A DNA stretch of 6,823 nt from contig CALPJR020000045.1 of NCBI GenBank assembly GCA_943323935.2, positions 1 to 6,823 on the forward strand. The letters run 5' to 3'. Within the stretch, counting starts at the first letter, position 1. Every line of letters starts with the position of its first letter. Under the pieces are notes generated by a model. It did not search any database and was not told the origin of the DNA. It saw only the letters and a list, made by a program, of their open reading frames with translations. Source of the stretch: Bifidobacterium breve (lineage in GTDB: Bacteria; Bacteroidota; Bacteroidia; Chitinophagales; Chitinophagaceae). The position numbers and the translations under genes were made by a program. Shown here piece by piece: positions 1-5,717 of this stretch.

Positions 1-368
1 ACCACAAAGTCAATGACTTCTTGTAAGTCTAAATATTTTACATTGGAGATAAATGCAAGCACCCCTTGGTGGTTTGCTTTAGTCATGCCATTGAGTTTTT
101 CAATAGGCACCAATTGAACAGGAATAGTATGTGTTTTTGCAAATTGCTTTATTTCATCCAACCCTTCCCCTTGTGCATTTTTTTGCAGTAAGATTTTTTC
201 AATATTCGCGCCAGATGTCAATGCCTCAATCAATGGTTGACGACCAATAATAAATTTACGTTCTGTGGTAAAACTTGGCCTTGGACTAAATCTTCTCTGT
301 CCAGTAAATTTTCTTTCGGGTCTACCAGCTCTGTCTGAACGTTCCGGTCTATTGTTTCTTTCCTGCAT
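1..368 (-). CDS. rlmB: RlmB/TrmH-family RNA 2'-O-methyltransferase, N-terminal part (truncated by window edge)
   Basis: Only the first 122 codons are present; the gene continues past base 1. Residues 1-38 are a basic, Arg/Pro-rich, low-complexity tail (MQERNNRPERSDRAGRPERK and onward). From about residue 39 the sequence reads FIIGRQPLIEALTSG, then IEKILLQ, then MTKANHQGVLAFI. This is the pattern of the SpoU substrate-binding domain that precedes the SPOUT methyltransferase fold. The family transfers a methyl group from SAM to a ribose 2'-OH; RlmB modifies G2251 of 23S rRNA. The catalytic SPOUT domain lies outside the window, so RlmB rather than another TrmH paralogue is an inference from domain order and from what is usual in Bacteroidota. 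The ATG at 368-366 is chosen because an in-frame TGA lies two codons upstream and no other ATG precedes the conserved domain. The basic tail may be an RNA-binding extension. Confidence 0.85.
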   Translation of the reverse strand, partial: MQERNNRPERSDRAGRPERKFTGQRRFSPRPSFTTERKFIIGRQPLIEALTSGANIEKILLQKNAQGEGLDEIKQFAKTHTIPVQLVPIEKLNGMTKANHQGVLAFISNVKYLDLQEVIDFV

Positions 369-372
369 AGGT

Positions 373-380
373 CAAAGTTA
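373..380 (-). promoter_or_regulatory. Candidate Bacteroidota -7 box for the rlmB-like gene
   Basis: The minus strand reads TAACTTTG, an exact match to the Bacteroidota housekeeping -7 consensus TAnnTTTG. It ends only 4 bases before the ATG at 368, so transcription would begin at or beside the start codon, giving a leaderless or nearly leaderless mRNA. No TTTG lies at the usual 19-21 base distance upstream. The nearest TTG is about 24 bases away, inside the terminator loop and arm. A chance match in AT-rich DNA is possible. Confidence 0.4.
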
Positions 381-388
381 TGGATTAA

Positions 389-432
389 AATAAAAATCCC
401 GTCCCAATTTGTGTCGAGACGGGATTTTTATT
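389..432 (-). terminator. Rho-independent terminator of metK
   Basis: This is a perfect inverted repeat, with arms at 389-403 and 418-432 (core ATCCCGTC / GACGGGAT) and a 14-base loop. Read on the minus strand, the right-hand side of the stem ends in GGGATTTTTATTTTAAT, so the GC-rich core is followed by a U-rich run as in an intrinsic terminator. It begins 11 bases after the metK stop codon and ends 20 bases before the start codon of the downstream methyltransferase gene. It should therefore uncouple the two genes, unless readthrough is used. Confidence 0.88.
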
Positions 433-443
433 CAATCAATGAT

Positions 444-1697
444 TTATTTTAAACCAAAGGCTTTTTTAACCTTGGTAACATAATCTAATTTCTCCCAGGT
501 AAACAATTCCACTTTCATGGTCTTTGTTTTACCATCTGGAGTCGTGAATACTTTAGTCACTGTCTCATTCTTACGACCCATATGGCCATAAGCTGCAGTC
601 TCACTGTACATTGGCGTTCTTAACTTTAATCTTTGCTCGATAAAGTAAGGACGCATATCAAAAATGCCTTCTACTAACTTACCAATTTGACCATCTGTCA
701 TTTTTACCTTAGCAGTACCATAAGTATTTACGTTGATAGATGTTGGCTTAGCCACACCAATCGCATAAGAAACTTGAACCAATACTTCAGAAGCCACACC
801 TGCAGCTACTAAGTTCTTCGCAATATGACGTGTTGCATATGCAGCAGAACGGTCTACCTTACTTGGATCTTTACCAGAGAAGGCACCACCACCGTGTGCA
901 CCTTTACCACCGTAAGTATCAACGATGATCTTACGACCAGTTAATCCAGTATCACCATGCGGACCACCAATTACGAACTTACCTGTTGGGTTAATATGGT
1001 ACTTGATATCTTTATTAAATAATTTTGCGTATTTCTTATATTTCGCTTGCACTCTTGGAATCAAAATTTCAATGATATCTTTTTTGATCTTCGCTAACAT
1101 CTTTGCTTCTGAATCAAAATCATCGTGTTGAGTAGATACCACAATCGCGTCAATTCTTACTGGCTCGTTTTTGTCGTTGTACTCTAAAGTCACCTGAGAT
1201 TTTGCATCAGGACGTAAATATTTAATGGCTTTGTTTTCTCTTCTTAAAGCAGCTAATTCAATTAAAATTTTATGCGCTAAGTCCAAAGCCAATGGCATTA
1301 GGTCTTCTGTTTCATTGGTAGCATAACCAAACATCATTCCTTGGTCACCAGCACCTTGCTCTTCCTTCTTCTTTTTATCAACCCCTTGGTTGATATCAGC
1401 AGATTGTTCGTGGATCGCAGATAATACTCCGCAGCTATCCGCTTCAAACATATATTCACTCTTTGTGTAACCAATTTTCTTGATCACATTACGTGCAATC
1501 GTTTGTACATCTAAATACGCTTTAGATTTTACCTCACCCGCCAATATAACTTGACCTGTTGTTACTAAAGTTTCACATGCCACTTTTGATTGTGGATCAA
1601 ATGCTAAAAAGTTGTCGATCAATGCGTCAGAAATCTGATCCGCTACTTTGTCTGGATGTCCTTCAGAAACACTCTCAGATGTAAATAAATAAGGCAT
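444..1697 (-). CDS. metK: S-adenosylmethionine synthetase (methionine adenosyltransferase)
   Basis: MetK makes S-adenosylmethionine from methionine and ATP in the cytoplasm, releasing phosphate and pyrophosphate. The 417-residue protein is complete and close to the length usual in Bacteroidota, somewhat longer than the E. coli enzyme because of extra residues in the middle domain (about 150-235). Family signatures are all present: [20 protein letters not shown] at residues 6-25 (His14 and Lys17 in the ATP/metal site), [12 protein letters not shown] at 115-126, [13 protein letters not shown] at 244-256, and the glycine-rich GGGAFSGKD signature at 269-277 with DRSAAY following. A lysine run (KKKK) precedes the GAGDQG loop. 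The ATG at 1697 is right because [14 protein letters not shown] starts where the family normally does. A promoter box lies about 30 bases upstream and a strong terminator follows, so it can be transcribed alone. I see no SAM riboswitch; the leader is only about 28 bases. Confidence 0.98.
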   Translation of the reverse strand: MPYLFTSESVSEGHPDKVADQISDALIDNFLAFDPQSKVACETLVTTGQVILAGEVKSKAYLDVQTIARNVIKKIGYTKSEYMFEADSCGVLSAIHEQSADINQGVDKKKKEEQGAGDQGMMFGYATNETEDLMPLALDLAHKILIELAALRRENKAIKYLRPDAKSQVTLEYNDKNEPVRIDAIVVSTQHDDFDSEAKMLAKIKKDIIEILIPRVQAKYKKYAKLFNKDIKYHINPTGKFVIGGPHGDTGLTGRKIIVDTYGGKGAHGGGAFSGKDPSKVDRSAAYATRHIAKNLVAAGVASEVLVQVSYAIGVAKPTSINVNTYGTAKVKMTDGQIGKLVEGIFDMRPYFIEQRLKLRTPMYSETAAYGHMGRKNETVTKVFTTPDGKTKTMKVELFTWEKLDYVTKVKKAFGLK

Positions 1698-1728
1698 ATT
1701 GTATGATTTAGATGTTTATTGTAAAGTG

Positions 1729-1736
1729 CAAATATA
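1729..1736 (-). promoter_or_regulatory. Putative metK promoter, -7 box
   Basis: The minus strand reads TATATTTG followed by C, an exact TAnnTTTG match. Counting from the box, transcription should start near 1725, giving a leader of roughly 28 bases before the metK ATG. No clear TTTG -33 element is seen 19-21 bases upstream, where the sequence is nearly pure A/T. The box lies in the 82-base gap after the DUF4270 gene, so metK can be expressed independently of the genes upstream. Confidence 0.6.
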
Positions 1737-1779
1737 TTAAATAATCCTAATTATTATAGATTGGATTAGATGAATTAGA

Positions 1780-3255
1780 TTAAAGATTGGTATAGAAAAC
1801 ACGTAGTCTCATTCTGAACTTTGAATGAGATCCCCCACCCAATCTTACACGACCAATAGCTGGTTGGTTCCCCAAAGAGGTTGATAAGAAATCTGTGGCT
1901 TGAATTTTATTATAAGGATAAGGCTGAACGAATTTGATTGAATCGTTCACTGGTGCATACAATCTAAAATCAAATAATGAATCTTTTCTTGCAATTAAGC
2001 CTTGAACATACCTACTCACATTAAAATTGTAAGTAGCTACATTGCTAAACCCATTTAATGATTTAGTAATCTTTTGTCCACCAAACTGCGCTAATAATTG
2101 AGCATTCACCACGCCTTGATAATCATTTGGTACAGACCTTAATTGCTTCGTTGCACTATCATATACACCTAAGAATAAAAAATTAGGCGCAGTCATATAA
2201 CTATCCGTGGTTGTTAAACGAGCAGGATCCGGAACTTGTTCTGCAATCAATTCGGCCCTATGTATAATTTTCTTTTCAAAAGTCTTCAATCCAGGTACTT
2301 TAATTTTCACCATGGTACCAGGACTTGTTTGCACATAGACCAATGAATCTTTAGCGAACCCATTTAGATGACTTGCAATTTCTGAAGCCGCTCTGTTTCT
2401 AAGAATAAAGTTGGCATTTTGTGCGGTGTAATAATTGAACCTAAAATGCGTGACTAAAGTATCTCTTGTTACACTACCTGTTGCACTGGTAGAATAATAT
2501 AATGCCAATTTTGTATTAGAATCTAATAATGCTAATCTTATCAATGCATTGTGGTTATCTGATGGATTTGTAGATAAAGCAAAACCAGAAAAGGCATTAC
2601 GGAATGTAGTATCGTTTCTGTAAACCCCATTTGAATCATAAGTTTTTAATAACTCAGTCCCTACTGATTGATTCAATCTCAAACGGATTTGACTTGAAGC
2701 ATTTTCAAAACGGTCATTGATAGAATCTTTCGCATTTTCAAAATCAAATAATTTAGGATTGCCAAGTGCAATTCCTTTTCTTATACCATATGCATTGGGA
2801 TAATTAGATGCATATAATTTACCAACTGTTAATGGTGTTGCTGGATCTATTTTGTTGACATAAATTTTAACTGGCTTTGAAGAATCTCCATAAAAGCCTT
2901 TATAACTTAAAATCAAGACCACCGAATCCACAATAATACTGTCTTTTGTTCCTTTAATAAAGAAAGGATAAAAGCCAGGTTTTAATTGTAAAAATAAAGA
3001 AGCACTTGTTGTGCCAAAAATTGGATCATTGGTGATATCACCTAGCATATGTTGATCTGTTGGATAAATTCTTAATGAATCTTCCATCACCACTGTTTCT
3101 GTTTCTACATCTAATATGGTGTCTCTAGTGCCAATAGCGTCTTGTGACAAAAAGTCTATTCCAAGCTCAGAAGTACCAATTCTGGTACAAGAGAAAAGCA
3201 ATGTCGCTGCGATTGTAAAATAGGTAACCCTTCTAACTATGTTGATAAATGCCAT
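1780..3255 (-). CDS. DUF4270-like lipoprotein, function unknown
   Basis: The protein has 491 residues and no assigned enzymatic role. Residues 1-23 form a lipoprotein signal: a short basic stretch (RR at 8-9), a hydrophobic segment (about 10-21) and the lipobox LFSC with the lipidated cysteine at 23. It should be exported, lipid-anchored and probably displayed on the outer membrane. The rest is soluble and Ser/Thr/Asn/Asp-rich with alternating short hydrophobic runs (for example DSIIVDSVVLILSYKGFYGD), suggesting a beta-rich fold. It ends in an aromatic-rich strand (RMRLRVFYTNL), as many Bacteroidota surface proteins do. The overall pattern and its position next to a short glycogen-synthase-like gene match the DUF4270 family as I remember it. 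The start at 3255 is fixed by an in-frame TAA 9 bases upstream. It follows the glycogen-synthase-like gene by 11 bases with no terminator or promoter between them, so the two are co-transcribed. No terminator hairpin follows it; some readthrough into metK is possible. Confidence 0.85.
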   Translation of the reverse strand: MAFINIVRRVTYFTIAATLLFSCTRIGTSELGIDFLSQDAIGTRDTILDVETETVVMEDSLRIYPTDQHMLGDITNDPIFGTTSASLFLQLKPGFYPFFIKGTKDSIIVDSVVLILSYKGFYGDSSKPVKIYVNKIDPATPLTVGKLYASNYPNAYGIRKGIALGNPKLFDFENAKDSINDRFENASSQIRLRLNQSVGTELLKTYDSNGVYRNDTTFRNAFSGFALSTNPSDNHNALIRLALLDSNTKLALYYSTSATGSVTRDTLVTHFRFNYYTAQNANFILRNRAASEIASHLNGFAKDSLVYVQTSPGTMVKIKVPGLKTFEKKIIHRAELIAEQVPDPARLTTTDSYMTAPNFLFLGVYDSATKQLRSVPNDYQGVVNAQLLAQFGGQKITKSLNGFSNVATYNFNVSRYVQGLIARKDSLFDFRLYAPVNDSIKFVQPYPYNKIQATDFLSTSLGNQPAIGRVRLGGGSHSKFRMRLRVFYTNL

Positions 3256-3266
3256 GTATATTTACT

Positions 3267-4085
3267 TTACTTGCCTGCAAGTTCGTTGTATAAATCTAAA
3301 TACTCTGTTAAATCAGAATCCCAACCATTAAAAGGCACTACTTTTTTACCTTTCACTGATGAAAATTCTGTCACTAATTTTTTGTCAATCACGTCTGAAC
3401 CAAATGAAATTGCATCAGCATAAGTTGCGCCTCCTCTGAACATTGCCGAGTTGGATAATTCTTTAAATGCCTCTAGTTCTTTCTCCTTTACGTTTGTATT
3501 GATCAAAGCCTTCGTCATAAAGTCTTTTGGGAACTGTTCTTCGAATGTATTTTGTCCAATGGTGAACACTACTTTGGCATTGGAGAATACAGGTTCTTTC
3601 TTAAAAGCAGTTTTAATATAAGCCGGGATTAAACCTGTCATCCAACCACTACAGTGAATGATGTCTGGAGGCCAACCGAATTTCTTCACGGTCTCTAAGG
3701 CACCACGACAGAAGAAAATAGTTCTCATGGCATTGTCGTCAAACCATGTTTCATTTTCATCGTGGAATATATGCTTACGTTTGAAAAAATCTTCATTCTC
3801 TAAAAAATAGACCTGTAATCTTGCATTGGGTAAGGATGCAACCTTAATTTGTAATGGATAATCATCACTATCCACTTGAACATTGATCCCTGATAATCTA
3901 ACTACTTCATGTAAACGGTGTCTTCTTTCATTGATTACACCAAATCTTGGCATGATACAACGTACTTCTAACCCACTGTCATTGCTTTTAATTGCGAGTT
4001 TATTGATCACCTCTGCAAATTCTGTCATCTCTAAATAAGGCGACATTTCTGTGGCAATATATAAGATTCGTTTTTTTTCTGACAT
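3267..4085 (-). CDS. Short glycogen/starch-synthase-like protein (GT5 N-terminal domain only, motifs degenerate)
   Basis: The 272-residue product matches only the N-terminal Rossmann half of GT5 glycogen synthases, which are normally about 470-500 residues. Visible landmarks are RILYIATEMSPY at 6-17 (compare the family start with a 'SEVAPF' motif), VRCIMPRFGVI at 41-51, a region around QVYFLENEDFF at 91-101, PPDIIHCSGWMTGLIPAY at 139-156 (family: H-x-HDW-x-x-GL-x-P), and KVVFTIGQNTFEEQF at 171-185 (family: VFTIHNLAYQG). Key positions differ. The Lys-x-Gly-Gly-Leu nucleotide-sugar loop is replaced by LEMTEFAEV, and HDW becomes SGW. The C-terminal GT-B domain that carries the donor-site residues is absent. 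The sequence ends with a natural stop, with no sign of a frameshift or decayed remainder downstream. Genome pipelines tend to call such proteins glycogen synthase, but polymer synthesis seems unlikely from these residues. It has its own promoter box upstream and shares a transcript with the DUF4270 gene. No signal peptide is seen, so it is cytoplasmic. Confidence 0.85.
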   Translation of the reverse strand: MSEKKRILYIATEMSPYLEMTEFAEVINKLAIKSNDSGLEVRCIMPRFGVINERRHRLHEVVRLSGINVQVDSDDYPLQIKVASLPNARLQVYFLENEDFFKRKHIFHDENETWFDDNAMRTIFFCRGALETVKKFGWPPDIIHCSGWMTGLIPAYIKTAFKKEPVFSNAKVVFTIGQNTFEEQFPKDFMTKALINTNVKEKELEAFKELSNSAMFRGGATYADAISFGSDVIDKKLVTEFSSVKGKKVVPFNGWDSDLTEYLDLYNELAGK

Positions 4086-4123
4086 TCCTTTAATAGTTTA
4101 ACTAAGTAACCTCAACGAGTTGG

Positions 4124-4131
4124 CAAAGGTA
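4124..4131 (-). promoter_or_regulatory. Putative promoter, -7 box, of the glycogen-synthase-like/DUF4270 unit
   Basis: The minus strand reads TACCTTTG, an exact TAnnTTTG match. The predicted start lies near 4120, giving a leader of about 35 bases before the ATG at 4085. A TTTT at 4152-4155, 20 bases upstream, is a near match to the TTTG -33 element at the right spacing. Of the promoter candidates in this window, this has the best combination of box and spacing. Confidence 0.6.
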
Positions 4132-4241
4132 CGGATTTAAAAGGACTTTATAAAACCCTAAAAAAGCCCAATTATTAAGCTTTGTCAGGGGTATTCTAGA
4201 CATTTGGTTGTAAATTGCGGGGCAACTGAAACCTTACAATA
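4132..4241 (+). promoter_or_regulatory. Divergent intergenic region; weak candidate promoter for the plus-strand operon
   Basis: The plus-strand operon must be read from within this gap, but no exact TAnnTTTG box is seen on this strand. Near matches are AAGCTTTG (4177-4184), GACATTTG (4199-4206) and TAAATTGC (4211-4218, like the box with one T missing). The last would give a leader of about 20 bases. None has a well-spaced TTTG upstream. No hairpin, riboswitch or small gene is apparent here. Confidence 0.3.
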
Positions 4242-5225
4242 ATGGGAAAGTTTCTTAAAATTGGGTTCTTTTTTCTTTTAGGTATCGCCTTGATATGGTG
4301 GAGTTTACATCAAATTCCGGCCGAAGAATGGACAAAATTCACCCTCGCACTCAAGCAATCTAAACTATGGATTGTATTTCCTGTCTTTATAATACTAGGG
4401 CTTTCACATTTTTTACGTGCACTTAGATGGCGCTTAATCATGGAGCCATTGGGCTATCAACCAAGCATCGCGAATACCTACCTTGCTGTCCTGATTGGCT
4501 ATTTAGCCAACCTAGCTGTCCCCCGACTTGGAGAGGTTTTAAAATGCACCTTATTAGCTAAATATGAGAAAGTACCTGCCGAAAAAATAGTGGGTACCAT
4601 TGTGGCTGAAAGGGCCTTTGATGTGGTAAGCCTTGGCATTGTTTTTTTATTGGCACTTGGCTTACAATTCAATGTGATTGAAGCCGGTTGGAACCAATTG
4701 AAAAATCAAACTGCTACACCAGTGATTGATTCAAATGAGGGTAATTGGAAAATGTATTTGTTTGTTGGCATAGGTATTTTATTAGTGGCACTATTTTTGA
4801 TCCTTAGAAAACGTATCCCTACAATGGTTGCCTCCATTCAACAAATTCTTAGTGGAATTTGGGAGGGTGTGATGAGTGCTACTAAATTAAAACAACAAAA
4901 ATTATTCTTTGTATACTCATTTGGCATTTGGTTTTTGTATTTACTAGCCACCTATGTAGGACTATATGCCACAGCTGGAACAGAAAGTAGTTTTGCCACT
5001 GCGATTAGTTGCTTGGCTTATGCAAGTATTGGCATGATACTCACACCAGGTGGCATTGGCGCTTATGCTTATTTTATGGCGAAAGTGTTAGAACTAAATG
5101 GTGTAGATTATACCTTGGGACTCGCCAATGGAACTTTACAGTGGTTTTCACAGTTCTTAATTGTGATTGTATTGGGTGGAATGAGTTTAATTATATTACC
5201 TATCATTAATAAACAAGCAAAGTAA
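4242..5225 (+). CDS. LPG-synthase transmembrane-region / flippase-like integral membrane protein (UPF0104 type)
   Basis: This is a 327-residue polytopic inner-membrane protein with about seven or eight hydrophobic segments, roughly at residues 5-22, 42-56, 78-96, 122-143, 170-189, 220-242, 250-268 and 300-320. Family landmarks are the SHFLRALRWR stretch at 55-64, NLAVPRLGEVLK at 90-101, VAERAFD at 121-127 and TPGGIGAY at 268-275. This is the pattern of the lysylphosphatidylglycerol synthase transmembrane region, without the cytoplasmic aminoacyl-transferase domain that MprF carries. Stand-alone members are thought to move or handle lipids or lipid-linked intermediates, but the substrate here cannot be read from the sequence. 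The ATG at 4242 gives a typical MGKFLK basic start before the first membrane segment. The stop is separated by one base from the next gene, a heptose nucleotidyltransferase, so an envelope role fits. The region upstream is the divergent promoter gap. Confidence 0.87.
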   Translation: MGKFLKIGFFFLLGIALIWWSLHQIPAEEWTKFTLALKQSKLWIVFPVFIILGLSHFLRALRWRLIMEPLGYQPSIANTYLAVLIGYLANLAVPRLGEVLKCTLLAKYEKVPAEKIVGTIVAERAFDVVSLGIVFLLALGLQFNVIEAGWNQLKNQTATPVIDSNEGNWKMYLFVGIGILLVALFLILRKRIPTMVASIQQILSGIWEGVMSATKLKQQKLFFVYSFGIWFLYLLATYVGLYATAGTESSFATAISCLAYASIGMILTPGGIGAYAYFMAKVLELNGVDYTLGLANGTLQWFSQFLIVIVLGGMSLIILPIINKQAK

Positions 5226-5226
5226 G

Positions 5227-5715
5227 ATGCGCGCAGTGGAACAAATAGCAAATAAAATCATGACCCTTGAACAAGCTAAAGCATTCATGCAAGCTTGTAA
5301 AACAATAGGAAAGACAGTAGCCTTTACCAATGGCTGCTTTGATATTTTACATCCTGGTCATTTATTTTCATTGGCTCAAACAGCAAAGGAGGCAGATTAT
5401 TTATTGGTGGGATTAAATAGTGATGCAAGTGTTAGAAAACTAAAAGGCCCTGAGCGTCCAATCAATCATACCGAAAGCAGGGCGTCTATCTTGGCCAATT
5501 TAGTATTGGTAGATGTGGTGGTGGTATTCGAAGAAGACACACCATTAGAATTAATACAAACCCTCCTACCAGATGTCCTTGTAAAGGGAGGCGACTATAC
5601 GATTGATACCATTGTAGGTGCCAAGGAAGTGATTGCAAATGGAGGAAAAGTAATTATCAATCCAATTGTGGAAGGTTTTTCCACGACAAATATCATTGAA
5701 AAAATAAAAAAATAA
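5227..5715 (+). CDS. rfaE2: D-glycero-beta-D-manno-heptose 1-phosphate nucleotidyltransferase (stand-alone RfaE/HldE C-terminal domain)
   Basis: The 162-residue cytoplasmic protein is a cytidylyltransferase-fold enzyme expected to activate heptose 1-phosphate with ATP to ADP-heptose for the LPS core. Signatures are TNGCFDILHPGH at residues 34-45, holding the HxGH nucleotide-binding motif (His42, His45), VGLNSDASVRKLKGPERPIN at 61-80, EDTPLELI at 103-110, VKGGDY at 119-124 and FSTTNIIEKI at 151-160, with the family's (S/T)T-x-I end. In E. coli this domain is fused to a sugar kinase in HldE; here it is separate, as in many bacteria, and the kinase (HldA/RfaE1), epimerase and phosphatase partners are not in the window. 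The ATG at 5227 is one base after the previous stop, which suggests translational coupling. An alternative ATG at residue 12 (base 5260) would lose only non-conserved residues. Glycerol-3-phosphate cytidylyltransferases share the fold, but the VKGGDY and FSTTNII motifs favour heptose. Confidence 0.9.
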   Translation: MRAVEQIANKIMTLEQAKAFMQACKTIGKTVAFTNGCFDILHPGHLFSLAQTAKEADYLLVGLNSDASVRKLKGPERPINHTESRASILANLVLVDVVVVFEEDTPLELIQTLLPDVLVKGGDYTIDTIVGAKEVIANGGKVIINPIVEGFSTTNIIEKIKK

Positions 5716-5717
5716 AT

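Noticed and set aside
925..1131. 68-codon plus-strand open frame
   Set aside because: It lies wholly inside metK on the opposite strand. The metK frame is fully supported by motifs and the small product resembles nothing known.
1698..1779. Possible SAM riboswitch or terminator upstream of metK
   Set aside because: The gap is only 82 bases, is almost all A/T, and lacks the helices of known SAM riboswitches or any GC-rich stem followed by a U-run.
3267..4085. Glycogen-synthase-like gene as a pseudogene fragment
   Set aside because: The frame is open with a clean stop, the promoter box is well placed, and no remnant of the second GT domain is recognisable downstream, where the DUF4270 gene starts within 11 bases.
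4141..4170. A-rich/T-rich runs resembling a terminator in the divergent gap
   Set aside because: No complementary GC stem accompanies the runs, and no gene ends into this gap from either side.
5009..5209. 66-codon plus-strand open frame rich in Trp, Cys and His
   Set aside because: It is an out-of-frame reading of the 3' part of the flippase-like gene, whose membrane segments and TPGGIGAY motif are in the other frame.
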